Source of the DNA: Cardinalis cardinalis
Taxonomy: Eukaryota > Chordata > Aves > Passeriformes > Cardinalidae
DNA length: 64,000 bases
Reading direction: 5' to 3'
NCBI GenBank assembly: GCA_014549065.1
Contig: JACDOX010000001.1
Span: forward strand, 7,941,736 to 8,005,735
Of this stretch, positions 15,275 through 28,699 are shown one piece after another. Made by a program: the position numbers and the translations under genes. Positions within the stretch are counted from its first letter, which is position 1, and each line of letters begins with the position of its first letter. The notes under the pieces were generated by a model, which was given only the letters and a program-made list of their open reading frames with translations, was not told where the DNA came from and made no database searches.

Positions 15275-15312
15275 CCTTTCCTTTTTCCTTTCCCCTTTCC
15301 TTTTTCCTTTCC
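15275..15312 (+). repeat. Tandem 19-base polypyrimidine mirror repeat
   Basis: The unit CCTTTCCTTTTTCCTTTCC occurs twice without a mismatch (15,275-15,293 and 15,294-15,312), and each unit is itself a perfect mirror repeat. The flanking bases are also pyrimidine-rich from about 15,261 to 15,318. Such tracts can form intramolecular triplex (H-DNA). Confidence 0.97.
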
Positions 15313-17291
15313 CTTTCCACACTCTGTGCCAGGTCAGAGACCTAAAACATTCAAGTTAACCATAGAGAGCTAAAACAGTCAAATTAACTCTACAGAAAGA
15401 ATTCCAACCATTTCCATGCAGTTTCTGGAGTGGTTTTGTGCCAGCACAAGAGGAGACAGAGAAGAGCCACCTCAGGAACATGGAATGAGCAGTTTGGGAT
15501 TCCCATATCTCTAGCCCCAAGAGCATACACAGATTTCCTGNGGTCTCTTGGTACTAACTGTATTCAGTAGCCATTCAGAGTCAGGAACAGCAGCAATTTC
15601 AGCACCCTGCTGAACATGGGGATTTGGCTCTGTCCTCCAGACCCAACATCCAAGAGGAAGCAACCTGATGGAACAGACTGAGCACAGCAGACTAATGGAG
15701 TANCACAGCACTGTAAGATGCTCTCACCTTAGTAGGGGTGATGAAAGGTGCTGAATGACCAAGTTCATATTATTATTGGCAGTGCATAGATCTCCTTGAA
15801 TAAACTTGGTGCGATCTAAGTCTGCCAAACATCTACAATCACAACAGGGAGAGCACTGGGAAACTGTTTGAACTCACTCACTACTCCTCCTAGAGTGAAA
15901 AAAATGTAGAAGTTTACAGTCCTCTGCACCACAGATGGCTGTCAACCACAGAGACCAACACAGGGCCTTCTGAAAGGTGAATTTAGGCAAAAAAAGCATC
16001 TACCACACATATAATCTTACCTTTCATACTGAAATACTATCTTCTGATTTAACAGGAAGCAAGGCTGTGATGAGATCAAAGTCTCACAAGAGCATCAAAT
16101 CCAANTACACACTTTTTGCCTCATTTCAATATTGAGAAAGGTGGAAAAAAGTTATCTGGACATACAACTAATGATGATAGCGTGGGCTCTTGCTTGGAGC
16201 ACATTTTCAATGACAGAATGAAAACATGAAGGTAAAGAAAAAAAANCAAACAAAATGACACATGATTTTTAAAACCATGAACCATGTCAAATACCCAGCT
16301 TTTCTTCAACATTACAAANAGTCTTTATACAAAAGAAGCACAGCACTTCTAGCCTCACTCCTANTGAATATCCTACACTACCACCTGAGCAGTAATTTGT
16401 TGAGCNGAGAAGAGTTAGTTCAGGAACAGTATGACAGGAAAAGCAGCTGATCAAGAGGAGATGACAACAGATTTCTTTCAGAAAAAGGTGGAAGGATGTG
16501 AGCTAGGGACTTCTGCTAAGATTGGTCTTCAGTCTTTTTTGATTCAACACTTCCATTTAGGATTTTTTAATGCCTTTAAGTGAGCACTACAAAAACATGC
16601 AGAAAATATGAAACTAGGAGGTAGCAGAAGTACAGCGCAGACTGAAAAAACACACAAGAAAAATTGTGTGTTGTAACACACAAATCTTGTAACAAATCTT
16701 GAGGACAGAAACAGGATGAAAAGGAACAACAAACAACAGAGTAGTGCTCTCAGAGACAGTGGCTGCTGCTGAGAAGTGATGAACTGTTAGTTGGAAGCAG
16801 CAGAGAAGGAAAAAATTTGAGTATAACCCTCCCATAAGCAGCTAGTAAAAGTCACTAAAGAAAGCTGTTTCAGAAGAAATAAAATATAATTATTCAAAAA
16901 AGCAGCTGTATTTTCAGTGCAGGAAGGGACAGAAAGACACCACCATAGCGGACTACCAAGATCTCACTGGGAACACCATGTATAAATCTGGTAATACATA
17001 TTCACAAAAAACTTATCTGGGATAGTACAACAAAACATCTGACCAAAGGAAAAAAAAAAGACTAAAGTTCTTAATAAATAAACCAAAGAGACAGTCAGTA
17101 GGGCTGGAACAAAGAAGTGGAAGTGTAAGCTTATCAAAATAAGTTTAGGCTGGAAATTAAAAGGCTTTCTAGACAACACAACACTGGCTTTCAGTTTACA
17201 TGGAAAAAACTTCACTAGTTTGCAAGTGGCTCTATATAGGTTCACAGAGACAGACGTGGTTTCTGTGACAGCGAGGCATCTGGCTCAGCCA

Positions 17292-17331
17292 GGGTGATTT
17301 GTTCCAGTTCTGGGTGATTTGTTCCGGTTCG
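17292..17331 (+). repeat. Two-copy 20-base tandem repeat
   Basis: The units at 17,292-17,311 and 17,312-17,331 share GGGTGATTTGTTCC and differ at only two bases near the 3' end of the unit. Nothing nearby explains it. Confidence 0.93.
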
Positions 17332-17519
17332 GGGTCCCTGAATACTCACTGCAACACAACGATGGTCCTTGCAGGCCAGAGCAAAAGTCCATCAGCCCAG
17401 CAGCCTTGCTCCAGGAACAGCCAACAGCAGATAATGAGGAAGACAAAAGCACAGTATTTTGGGGAAGTATCACCACTTGTGATTTAGGGACTTAGAGATC
17501 TAGACAGATTTAATATCCC

Positions 17520-17895
17520 CCCTTTTCCACTATTTTGGCAGCTCTCTCTCATGCCCATGTAATCTTTTGTACCAACAACATCCCATGGCAGGGAGTGCCA
17601 CAGCTTAATTTCACATTTTATTAACAACAGCTCTCTATTAGCTTGTTCTGAGCCCATTTTCCACTACTTCTTTTTCCTCTTAGCTCATGATTTTGCTCAC
17701 CCTTTATCCCATCAATATCACTCACGGTTCCTTTATCATTTTTTCTGTGATACGAAACTCTGTGTTCAGTGCTCTCCCTTTTGTAGTCTCTTACAGAACT
17801 GAAAAGTCTAAACCAACTTAGGCCTTCCTTGCATGGAAACTGTTTCACTACTTTTTTCATTCATCACCTTGTCCTGTATCTTTGCCATGCTACAG
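17520..17895 (-). mobile_element. Ancient CR1/L3-like LINE relic (antisense)
   Basis: A 'ccatggcagggagtgccaca' segment resembles the conserved L3/CR1 phrase about a protected cleavage-like box in antisense. It is followed at about 17,790-17,840 by 'gtctcttacagaactgaaaa', like the family's next conserved segment. The copy is heavily diverged and edges are approximate. Confidence 0.5.
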
Positions 17896-19560
17896 ACTGN
17901 ATTGTAGCTCTTGCACTGTATTGAGGAGACACAGCACCGACTGCTGCCTGTCTGATTTCTTTCCTAAAAATTAATTCCCAATATGCAGTGAAGTACTATA
18001 GTAAGCCTGACATCNACACCAGGCAAGAAAGCATAAACTTCAATGAACAACTGGGGTGTGAGTAGGAGGACACAAGAATAAACATATCAGTGAAGAAGCA
18101 ACATAGTTCAGAAAAGGATGTCAAGCTCCAAGAAGCAAGGGGAGTTTCTGGAGAAATCAATACACATGCAGAAAAGGCAGATACAAATGAATAGCATGCA
18201 AGTACACCTCAACTGAAGTGGCTGCAGAGACAGAAAGCTGAACAGACTGGCAGCTCTTCCAATGAAATAGCCAGAGATGTGAAATTAAACAAAAGGACAC
18301 AGGTTTGAGAAGGCAATGCACCCACCTTTTAAACATATCTGCAGTCTAACTCCTTGCAACAGCATGTTTAGACACTTCATCAAAGCCCAAGAGGTAACAA
18401 AAAAGTTATGGAAAAAGTCCAGTAAAGGTTAGTAAATATAAACTCATTTTTGCTTAGCTCAGGAAGCCTTTGACAAGTGGATTACTGAAGATCAGAACAC
18501 TCTGGGAGTATCATCCCTATTCCTCCTAAATTTTCATGACAAAGTAACTTTGGTTCTGCCAGTGCCAGCAACAGAGCACCAGGTTTTAATATACACACAA
18601 GTATAATTATTCTTACTAAATAAAATGCAAGCATAGAATTTGATCAGCATTTATCAGGTTAAATAAAAGTACTGTCATACTGTCACTTTGATCAGCCCTC
18701 CTGTAACAGTTTTTTAGCCACCTTGATTTCAAAGCAGGAAAATTCCTCTGTTAATTTGCACAAGAACCAACGCTGCTGTCAGTAAGTACAAATGTGAACT
18801 CAAATCCAGTATATTTGACTATTTGCAGAATGAGTGGGATCANATTTCACCATGCTGCCAAACACTTGCCATTATATGATAAACTCCTCTATTTAAGCCA
18901 ACCTACAACTTTGCCAAACTGCCATTGTTTGGGCTGAAATTTTACAAATTAGTATCTGCTTTCCTGTTTTGTTTCTTCAGTTTTTATTCATTCAAAACAG
19001 TGCATTTCTAAAACATAAAGTTTAATAGAAAAAAAAAAGGTTTTGTTTGTGTCAGAAAATTCTGGCATACATTTCCTACTTTTCCTTTTCCTTTGAACAC
19101 CTTTTTTTGAGATGGAGATTTGAAATTAGACAGGGATAGTGGTGTAGCTGTCATTCCTGTGAACTCTACCCGAATTCAGCCAGTTTTCTAATTGCTTATT
19201 CCACAATCCCATTAGTAACTCAGAAATCAATGTTTTGAGTCAGATAATTGAACACTGTCCTAGAGGTCTCAGATTCTACTAGAGATCTCTGTGTCATTTA
19301 AACTAAATGCTACAGAGAAGGTCATTAATTTTCCCAGTCCTTGGCATGTGTCTACAAGGAGTGATTTGCAGAAATACTTAGTGCCTGAAGCTGAAGTGAA
19401 AGGCAGTGAAAGCTGCATTCTAAACAGATTATGAAGACAATGGTTTTGAAAAACTCTGCCTAGTAATCTCAGAACAGGTTCTTCCAAAAATTCCACAGAA
19501 ATTTGATTCTTAAATAAACAACTGAAAAAAAAAAACCCACAGGAGTAATTTACTTTATTC

Positions 19561-20024
19561 TCACTGCATTTTATCCTGTGCATGCACTGCAGGCTCTCCT
19601 CCTTTGGAATCAAGGTGCTTTACAGTGTAAGCATCATAATGCAGGTTGGGCAGGAGGTGTCTCTCCATCACAAGAGTCAGCAACAATGTACAAGCAGCTT
19701 GGCATTTCACCAGGGCAGGGACTGTGGCTGCAGGGCAGGTTTTCTCAAAGAATCCAGAGCCTGAAGCAAAACATTCAACGTGCTGGAGAGCATACCAGAA
19801 CTCTGTATAAATATGTTCCATTGTCAAGATCCATGTATAAGTTTCCAGCCAGAAAACTGGCTGGTGAACTCCCATCTGTGGGATATATACTGCTCTGAGA
19901 ACCAGCATCCCACTGGGTATTTTCCTTCAAAGATCCTCAGCCTGAAAAACAGGATAGCATAGGAGTGCCCATGGTGATGACTGAGAGGAACATAATTTGG
20001 CTTTGTGAGCCTCTGTTGTGCCAT
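19561..20024. other. Stretch open in several frames on both strands
   Basis: Open frames of 115 and 66 codons on the minus strand and of 106, 60 and 60 codons on the plus strand overlap here, within A/T-rich DNA where stops are otherwise frequent. The stretch also holds an 8-bp perfect hairpin (CCAGCCAG-AAAA-CTGGCTGG, 19,845-19,864). I recognise no protein. It may be a non-coding exon, a conserved element, or a local drop in stop density from higher G/C. Confidence 0.25.
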
Positions 20025-20695
20025 ATTGTTAAATTAACACACAAAATTAAACAGTGTGCACACATGTAACTGCAAGTAGTCTAACTGCTTTTTTCCCCTT
20101 TCCTTTCCACATGTCTCAGTTCTCCTCTTTCAAGCAACACTGTTAGCTTGTCAGGGGAAGGACAGATGCCTGCTGTGTTTTCCTTTTCAGCCTCTAGTAC
20201 ACTGAATCCTAAAAATGGATGCTATTTTTTTTTAAGACATTAACAAAGCAATACAACTCCTAAAGCCTCCTTTAGTTCTATTTATTCTTCTCCAGTCACC
20301 GGTGCTTGGAAACAAACATTCTTCCTGTCCACTGCTCTCCTGTGAAAGACCACAGTATCTATAGTTACTGGAGAAGAGTGTTTCAGTTATCTAGGCTCCA
20401 AACCTTCCCATGCTTTACTTTTCAGCTTGCCCCAGAGGGCTTGCCCTCTCCAACATCAGAACCAAGATTTCTCGCTTTGGCTACTAAAATCCTCTCTCCT
20501 CACCAGGAAGCTTGTCAACTCTTTAGAGAATCAAATACCACGATCACATCTGAAACTGAAGAGCTGAAGAGTCTCTTCTGATCAACTTACAGCTTCCAGA
20601 CAACTTGCCAGCCCCCCCTCCCTCCAGTGCAGGAAAGAGGTGAGACAGCAACTCTAGCCCTAAGAAATGCTGTCAGAGAGCACAAGTTGAGGATT

Positions 20696-20714
20696 AAAAA
20701 AAAAAAAAAAAAAA
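20696..20714 (+). repeat. A19 homopolymer
   Basis: Nineteen A bases. Similar tracts are A18 at 22,709-22,726 and A19 at 25,219-25,237. None is preceded by a recognisable retrocopy or SINE. Confidence 0.95.
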
Positions 20715-23700
20715 TTACCAACTTCCCCAAAACCATTTTTTCTTCTTATTTGTAGGCCTTCCTGCCAAAGAAAAGCATATTGGGCAGGTGGCACACACTA
20801 CACAAGTTGACGCTGCGAAACTCTCACCGGAAGGATACAAATAGCATCAGAAACAGCATCTCAACTTCCTTCAAAATATCCATGATTTTTTAACAGCNCC
20901 AAGAAGCAAACACCAGGATAATTCCTGATCCTAAGAATGGAATGGCAAGTTTGAGCAGGGNGAGGAGGACTATATCAAGAAAGAATCTTTCCTATTCCTT
21001 TCTTAAAGCACGACTGCTTACAAGAGGCAATCTCATACAAATACAAGATATTTTTGTCTGATCTTGTTCAGCTGTTTCTCCTTGGACATTTNAATACCAC
21101 ATTTATTAAAAATAATACTGTATTTTTGGTTAGAGGTGGATTAAGAATTTTCCTCCTTAGAATCTAAGAGAAGATACTTCCCTCTTTAGTTCAGTGGAGC
21201 AGCACAAACTTGTGGCTAAGAAATTTTGGGGTTGAAAGGTACAAACAAACAAGTCGAAGTCCAAGTTCATGCAAAAATCCTCTTGGGGCAGCTGTTTATT
21301 TTATATAATTCTTCCAGCTGTGCAAAGGTGCTTTAACAAAACAAAGCACACTGCAGAAGAATGGACAAGAGCTCAACAAAACTGCAGTACGGCAGAGTTC
21401 TTCCCGGGGGAGGGGCNGCGGGGTGTGATTGGGGCGGGGGTAGGAAGTCCAAGCCTGAGAAGCTGCTGTGGCACACAACACAGGGCAGCAAGACCCAGGA
21501 GCTGAAACCCTGCTGGCAGATGGATATTTCAGACGGTTCATCTAAAGGAATGTGTTAAGAACACCATGCAAGAATCCACTGAAGCATTCAAGTAGTCAGA
21601 GGATCAATATATTTTGCAGGTATGTAGATCCTTGGTCACAATCCGCTAGTGCTTTATCTATAAACTACTTGTCAACACACAAACATTCCTGTTTCCTAGA
21701 GATCCCATGTCACAGACCACCATCAGACTAAGAAGTGCAGAAACATTTTTCTTTTGCAACTGATGAGTAATTTGGGAGTGAAAACTGAAAGCAGAATACA
21801 AAAGAAATCTGGTACAGAAAAATGGTACATTAAAAAAAAGTAGTAATGAAACATTTAGAAAGAATGAATCAAAACAAAACCTAAAGTGAACTTTTCCTAT
21901 AAATCAAAGATTTCAGAATGCTAAACATAAGAGACTTGATTATGAAGAACTCTAAATGTGCAAAAATAAAAAGGTCAGATGAAGGTGTTTGGAAGCATTA
22001 TTAAAATGATCACCCATCCAGAGAAGGTAGTTTTCAGATGCACTGACTACTCTGGACAATCTTATTTTATGCTCTCTCCATCTTTTCTTAGAGATATAAC
22101 TGAAAACCATTGTTGAGGAAAGCNGCAGAGACTTGGAATAAACAGGAAAGAACAACAAGATGAGAAACAAGTCATTGCTACACAGAAAAACAGAGAAAGC
22201 AGAAATCCGGAAAACCTGAAGCAAAATAACAAACAAACAGTTTAACCTTGTTAAGGACACTGAGACACAGTGATGATAACTAGGAACACACATTCTTCTG
22301 TTCCTCTTTTACTATAAGGAATTTATCATGAGCTCGACTCCTTGTCTGATTTGGCTTTTTAAATATGAAAGCTCCTCTTCGGTAAATACATTCTCATCTT
22401 TAAAACATAATTATGGTCTGAAAGTTGACACTAAAAATAGCACTAAGGAGCTTCATATTTACATCTTCTTGATTTCTGTATCAATTTACTCGATTGCAAC
22501 AGTCAAGTGTATGTGCTCTGGTCCTCAAGACTCAAAGGAGNTCTCTTGAGGGCTAATCCTAAAGATAAGTTTGACAGGGTGACAGTTTTCAGTTTAAATC
22601 CATAAATTATAGTTGAAATTCAATGTGTAACTGTAAACACATTATGTCTAAAGAACAAAGCATTTACAAATGTTTAGCAACTCTCTTAAGAAAAGCAAGT
22701 ATCTGAGCAAAAAAAAAAAAAAAAAACCAACCAAAATTAGATTAGGGAAACATAAGAAAAAATAAAAAGAATACATATTCCACTAATCCATACTGGCATG
22801 CCAGGAAAACTTAAAGACAATTTGGAACAAACTTCACAAATTCTTACAATTAGGAAATACATGAGGAATAACATCATGAATAAGTCTTCAAATTAGCAAG
22901 TGACCAAGAAGTACACACTTTGCCAATTTCAGTTCAAATCAAAATACTTCATGATACAAGCATATTTTTAGTACTTTTACAAATAAATGAGTTCTTTGGA
23001 ATAAGATCCTTCACTCACTAACATTCTCATTTTTTTTCCCTGCAGTGTCAGAAACAGCCATTTCAAGTAGACTTTTCCAAATCTCGAAATTGAAAGGGAC
23101 ACTTCACATATAATCTCATATGAAGTTAGAGTCTGAAAAAAAGGACAAACATCTTTTAAATATGAATCTTGGAAAAGCTGCATTTGGGGTTTTTTTTCCC
23201 TTCACTTTGATGACTATCTGAAATAACTACTGCACTAACCTGATGACACACTTATTTATTATATTTTCTTATGCCTGTTATTCACTTTCTGGCAGTAATA
23301 CAACTTCATTTAGCAATAGTTTGGACCCCTCAGTAAGGGAATGTGTACATAGTAGCTCTCTAATCTTGCTGCCCAGCTGCTAAGACAGTCACATGAGTCA
23401 CTTGCTGCCTTTAGAGCAACACACACCACTTGCTGAATTTAGAGACATTCTCTGTTTCTGCACTGNCCATACATATAAATTGAGTAATACCCTATCCTAA
23501 CTACATACAAAATTCTCTAGGTATTTGTTTTTAGGTTTTTTATATTTAAATCAGTGAGTCAAAGAACATATTTTCTTACTAACGCAGTTAACAACCCAGC
23601 TCCACAAAGTGATTTATGTACCAGTTTTCAGCGTTATCGCTCTCACGCCTGTTGGGATAACTTCAGCAGCCAGTTCAAATGTAGGTAACTGCATCTAATT

Positions 23701-26700
23701 GTTCAGTGAAAATCCAGCCCTGGAAGAATGAAGAACTCTGTCTGCCAGGACAATTCAGTATATAGCTTCGGAACAAAATACTTTACAACAATTCCTTCCT
23801 TATCAGTATTTTAAACTGTGATTGTTTGGAACACCACCATATTCAATAGTCTATTTAAAAACTATTTACATCAAGACTGGCATAGTTGTTTCCATGCATC
23901 ATCTGCTAATACATATAACTCCTTGTGCAAAATACTTTATTTACTAACATAATCCTCAAGTATTACATAGGAAGTACTATCTCATGCTATTTGGTGCAGT
24001 GCCTTACAGGAAAGCACAGTGAGGAGACAGTTCTTTGGACTATTGCTACACTGCCAGTGTAGGCCTGATATGTTTCATTTTTCCCTGCNTCACATAATAC
24101 CTTCTTTCCCTTATTCTTCCTGTGTCTCTTTACTGCACTGCTCTTTGCAGATGGTTATACAGGGAGCAGATCAAAGCCATGATGTATTGTGCTCTGGCCA
24201 TACATATTTACTGACTACCAGAGTAACAAAACCCCCACAGAATCACATCAATGGACAGGGCTTATGCGACCAAACCCGAGGAGTCTTACATTGTATGAAA
24301 CACACTTCTACATTCTACAGTCATTCTACACACATTGCACATTCTACAGTCCAAAACCACACTGGCACAAATTNCAGAAGACGTTTCAGCAGGCCTAAAG
24401 AAGAAAGCAGCGTATCAAACCTTAGCTAACTCTGTTAGTTTAAAGTATGGCCAAGCTTGCCTTAAAACAGACTTCTTGCCAGTAGGAAATCACACTAGGC
24501 AATGTCCCAACTTGCCAGTCAGGCAGTAGCACATTTTCAAGTTAAATATTCTAATCTGTCAGATAACATTAAATAGACCTCCATAACTAGCCAGAATAGA
24601 GTATCACATAGTAGCAACTAACTAAACTTTTCACTGATGTTGTACCATTCTGAATTAGCATTTAAAAAAATAAATGAAAATTGTTACTTCTATGCTGTTT
24701 CAGCAAATTTTGCACAGTAATTTAACTAAATACAAACAAATTCCTTGTATTGGTATTTATTACCTATAGTCATTGGTGTACACAGAGCCAGTCAACATAC
24801 AGGTAAATTTCAGATTACCACACATATATGTACTGTCCTTAAAAGCAACACTAAAGATTTCTGAAGTCAAAAGATAAGACAGAACTCTATTTTTCTGTTG
24901 CATTTTTTCCACTTCACCGAGTTTTCTGCCAAGTCAGTACTGCTGTTTCCCACGTCTGTGTGACTCTTTACTCAGCAACAGTATACAATTACAAACACTG
25001 AAAAGACAACTTCAGAAAACAAAGTGGCAGAGGAACATGGGGCAAGATTAGCAATTGAAACAACTATTCCAGATGAATCTCAGTCTCCAATCCAGCTGGC
25101 ATAAATTCTCATACTCCTTTGTCTTCTCCCTAATCAGTACAGTATTCTATTCAGGTATTTGGTTATCATAATATAATATTATCCATCAAAATTAGGAATT
25201 ACTACCCCCTCCCACTGCAAAAAAAAAAAAAAAAAAATTGCATATGCCAGTTTTAATCATCAATTTGTCCCCAATAGCCAGAATTCCTTAGAAGAGGCCA
25301 AAATACGCTGTCAGTTGTTGGAAAAAAATATCTTCAGTTTGATAATGAAGGTATTATGCATTCTATTGAGGACGTTTCTCTCCTTAAGAGCTCAAGTTCA
25401 CGGGTGTATTTCTGGGCTATCCTGAAATCTCTCAGATGGGCTCTTGTAAGAGGTAGCTACTTAGAATAAAAACATTGCCTACAGAGTGATGTACNATGGC
25501 TTAGTGGATTAGCATGTTAAAAACATAATCTCTTTTGACACAGCTGTTTTTAAGTGTTCTTAAAAAAAATTACAAAATGTTAATTCTGTTTTCCAGTAAA
25601 CATAACTTTTGATCTGCTGAGTCAGAGATGTTATGCATAATAATCACAGCAGGAATACAATACTATTTGTATTTTTTTGGGGGAAAAAGCATGAGTACAA
25701 TTTTGTGCAAATAATAAGAAAAAGAAAAATCACTGAGCAGAATTCAATTAAAGGCAAATCCACCAGAGGGAAAACTGTAGTTCTAACAAAACAAAATACT
25801 TGTTTTCCTAGGTAATTTCCATATTTCTAGAAAGTTAATTCCAGAGCCATATAACACTCACATACAGATTTTATAATATGTACTTTCAACACTGGACTAA
25901 AGTACTTTGTGCTACTAAGTCAGCACAGTATCANTTTCTATGCATCACTTTTAATTCTGAATTCAAATCCCCCAAACCAACACTCACTAACTTTAGAAAG
26001 CACTTTTTCATGCACTATCTGAATGTAGCAGAATAGCCTTGTGTTTGTATAGCTTCTAGAAATCATCATGGAAGCTTCTGAATACCTAGGCATATCTAGG
26101 TTATGGATGTATGTAGACACAATGTAATTTTTTTCTATGATCGAGTTATGATGGTTTTGTTATCAAAAACCATATTCTTCTAAATTATGTACATAATGTA
26201 TTATATTAACAAATATACTAATATACCAACATTCTTTTATGGAGGGATCCAAGCTACTGCTAAATGAATCTCTCATGACACATAAGTATTATTTACTTCA
26301 CTGAAAAATATTACCAGATTAGTACAGTAGTTATTTTTCTTTGCTTTCAAGACAGTTTAATATTTTTTGAACATTTTAACTTCATTTGTGGTTACACTAA
26401 TAGCCCTTTCAAGCTGACAGGCTTGTAAAACTATCCTGAAGTGTCCATTTCTGATACTGCAGGAAAAAATTAAAATGCCAGTAAGTAAAGGAAGCATCTN
26501 ATTCCAAATAATTAATTTATTTGTAAAAGCCAGAATTAAGCAGTTCCTTGTTCACACTTTAGAAAGCAACCAATCCTTCGCTGCTGGTCTGCTCCTTCCA
26601 CACTCAGGACACTGTAGTTCCATCATTAAGAGCATCCCCTGCCGAGAAGCACATGACTCTACTGTTCCATGATGTACCCTCAATGACCACCAGCTTCTGA

Positions 26701-27635
26701 ATGAAGCTACAAAAATACTAGGTTTCACTTACTAGAAAAAACCCTGAACAGCTTGCTTCTTGCCAACCTGAAAGACCACCCCTTTCAATAANTGCCACCT
26801 GAAACAATCTCAAATGCATGTTACAGTATTAAAAAGCAAAAAAGATCATGGGGAAATACCACTTGCTCCCTGAGAAGCACTTCAGTTTTAACAGAGATCT
26901 CTCACTCTGGGATGGGTTCATTATGTTGGCATTACAGACCATACAGTTACTACTATGCATTTACTAATGACCTACCTAGAATTTGACAGATGGAAGTGGT
27001 GATGTTTGGAAAGCATGAAATNGAGGCTTCAAATCTCAAAGATACGGAGTGAAAGGAATTGTTAGCATCCAACTAGATTCTAATAAGCTTTGCAAGAGAA
27101 ACCTGGGCCATGCATTTTTACTGTTTGTTTAATTTAATTTGTTTTCATTTATAGCANAGCACTGTTGAAAAGAACAGGAAACTTTCAAATAATCTGGTCA
27201 AGATCAGATGGGAAAACATCTCCCTATTCCACTTAGAAATTCTATAGTTCAGATCATTCAGTAACTTTGCCAGCCACTGCAACATACTAAAAAAAATATC
27301 AAGAAACAAACTTCCTAAACAACTGACAAATGCAGAAAGTAGAGGTTAAAAAAAGGATTAATTTTTTTACCCACTTATAACAGTCTAAAAATACTCAAAG
27401 CAAGAAGACATAACACACACTCTTTGGGTCAGAACTCTGCCACGCAGAGNGAGTGAAGTAATTTTGACTACATTCTTTCAGATGTACCCCCAAAGACAAA
27501 ATCACATCACAAAATTACCAAGTTGCTAAGTAACAGTTAATTCATAAATTAATTCACAAAGGCAATATATTCTTTGTCCAGGAGACCTCATAACCGTCCT
27601 ACGAAGGCCCAAGTTACAAAAAGTCTGGATATATT

Positions 27636-27935
27636 ATAGAATTGTGAAATGGTTTGGGTTGGAAGGTACCCTAAAGACCATCCAGTTCCATGGGCAGGGA
27701 CACCTTTCACTAGACCAGGTTACTCAAAGCCCCATCAAACCTGGCCCAGAACACTTCCAGGGATGGGACACCCAGAGCTTCTCTGGGCAGCCTGTTCTGG
27801 TGCCTTAGCACCCTCACAGGAAAGAATTTCTTCCTAATGCCAAATCCAAACCTACCTTCTGTCAGTTTTACTCCTCGTTTTATCACTACACAGCCTTATG
27901 AAAAGTCTCTCTCCAGAGGCTGTTGTCAGCCAAAA
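27636..27935 (-). mobile_element. CR1 LINE fragment (antisense)
   Basis: It begins with the reverse complement of the CR1 3' end (agaattgtgaaatggtttgg, then gttggaaggtacc) and continues through 'cagggacacctttcactaga', 'ttccagggatgggacaccca' and 'cagcctgttctggtgcctta' to about 27,935. It is a typical 5'-truncated copy of about 300 bases inside the presumed PLAG1 intron, oriented the same way as PLAG1. Confidence 0.93.
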
Positions 27936-27973
27936 TGGTGGTTAATTTTATATATATTTGGGAAGGAAGAACT

Positions 27974-27999
27974 AACAGTTAAGCCCTTTCTTAACTGTT
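27974..27999 (+). repeat. Perfect 10-bp stem, 6-base loop inverted repeat
   Basis: AACAGTTAAG (27,974-27,983), loop CCCTTT, then CTTAACTGTT (27,990-27,999). It lies about 40 bases beyond the CR1 fragment that ends near 27,935. Further partial copies of the TTAACTG motif follow to 28,020. Confidence 0.95.
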
Positions 28000-28699
28000 C
28001 TTAACTGCTCTAAGTTAAGCTCTTTCTTCTTCAAACTATGAGTCTTACAATCCCAAAAATGGGATTTAGGCATACTTCACAGGACAGTTACAAAGCACTT
28101 GCAACCTGACAGCTAATTTCTGCCTGCCTTTTAGCTTTTTTTGTTAAGCTGCCTACATGAAACTTTCACGCTAAAACTACCTTCAAACACCAAACTACCT
28201 CCTTTATGATGAAATTCGCATGCTTAGCAGAAGGGATTATTTGACCTTCAACCACAGTTTTAACACCTAAAACTATGACAAGAACAGTCATTTAGAGCAT
28301 CCATTAAATCTTGGAGGCTTTGCTCAGAGTTGAGAGACTTTCTATTGCTTAGTTCCTGATGAAAAATGGAATAAGCAGCACAATACTCAAGTTCTTATTT
28401 AGACAGAAACCTTTAGGAAATTTAATCTGCTAATGAAGAATTATGGGGTTCATTTCAAGATAACTGAATATATTATCAGTTTCAAGGTTGCAACACGACT
28501 ATGTGATTGATATCACAAATTCATAGGATTTAAATATTTTGAGAGGACTGAGGGGCAGTGATTTAAGTCACCAGAGCACCTTTTTGAGCACATCTGTCTT
28601 CTAACTTGAGGACTGAAGAAAGATCCAGTCTCTTTTTATGTTCAGTTGCTTTACTAGTCAAACTACAGAAAAACTGAAAATAATAACACATATCCAACC

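Larger units (their letters stand above)
5121..17519. other. Gene-free presumed intron sequence
   Basis: Only short open frames without family resemblance occur. The 9,230-9,990 part is somewhat purine-rich and gives several overlapping frames interrupted by N bases, none recognisable. The mirror repeat at 15,275 is the one clear structured element. Confidence 0.55.
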
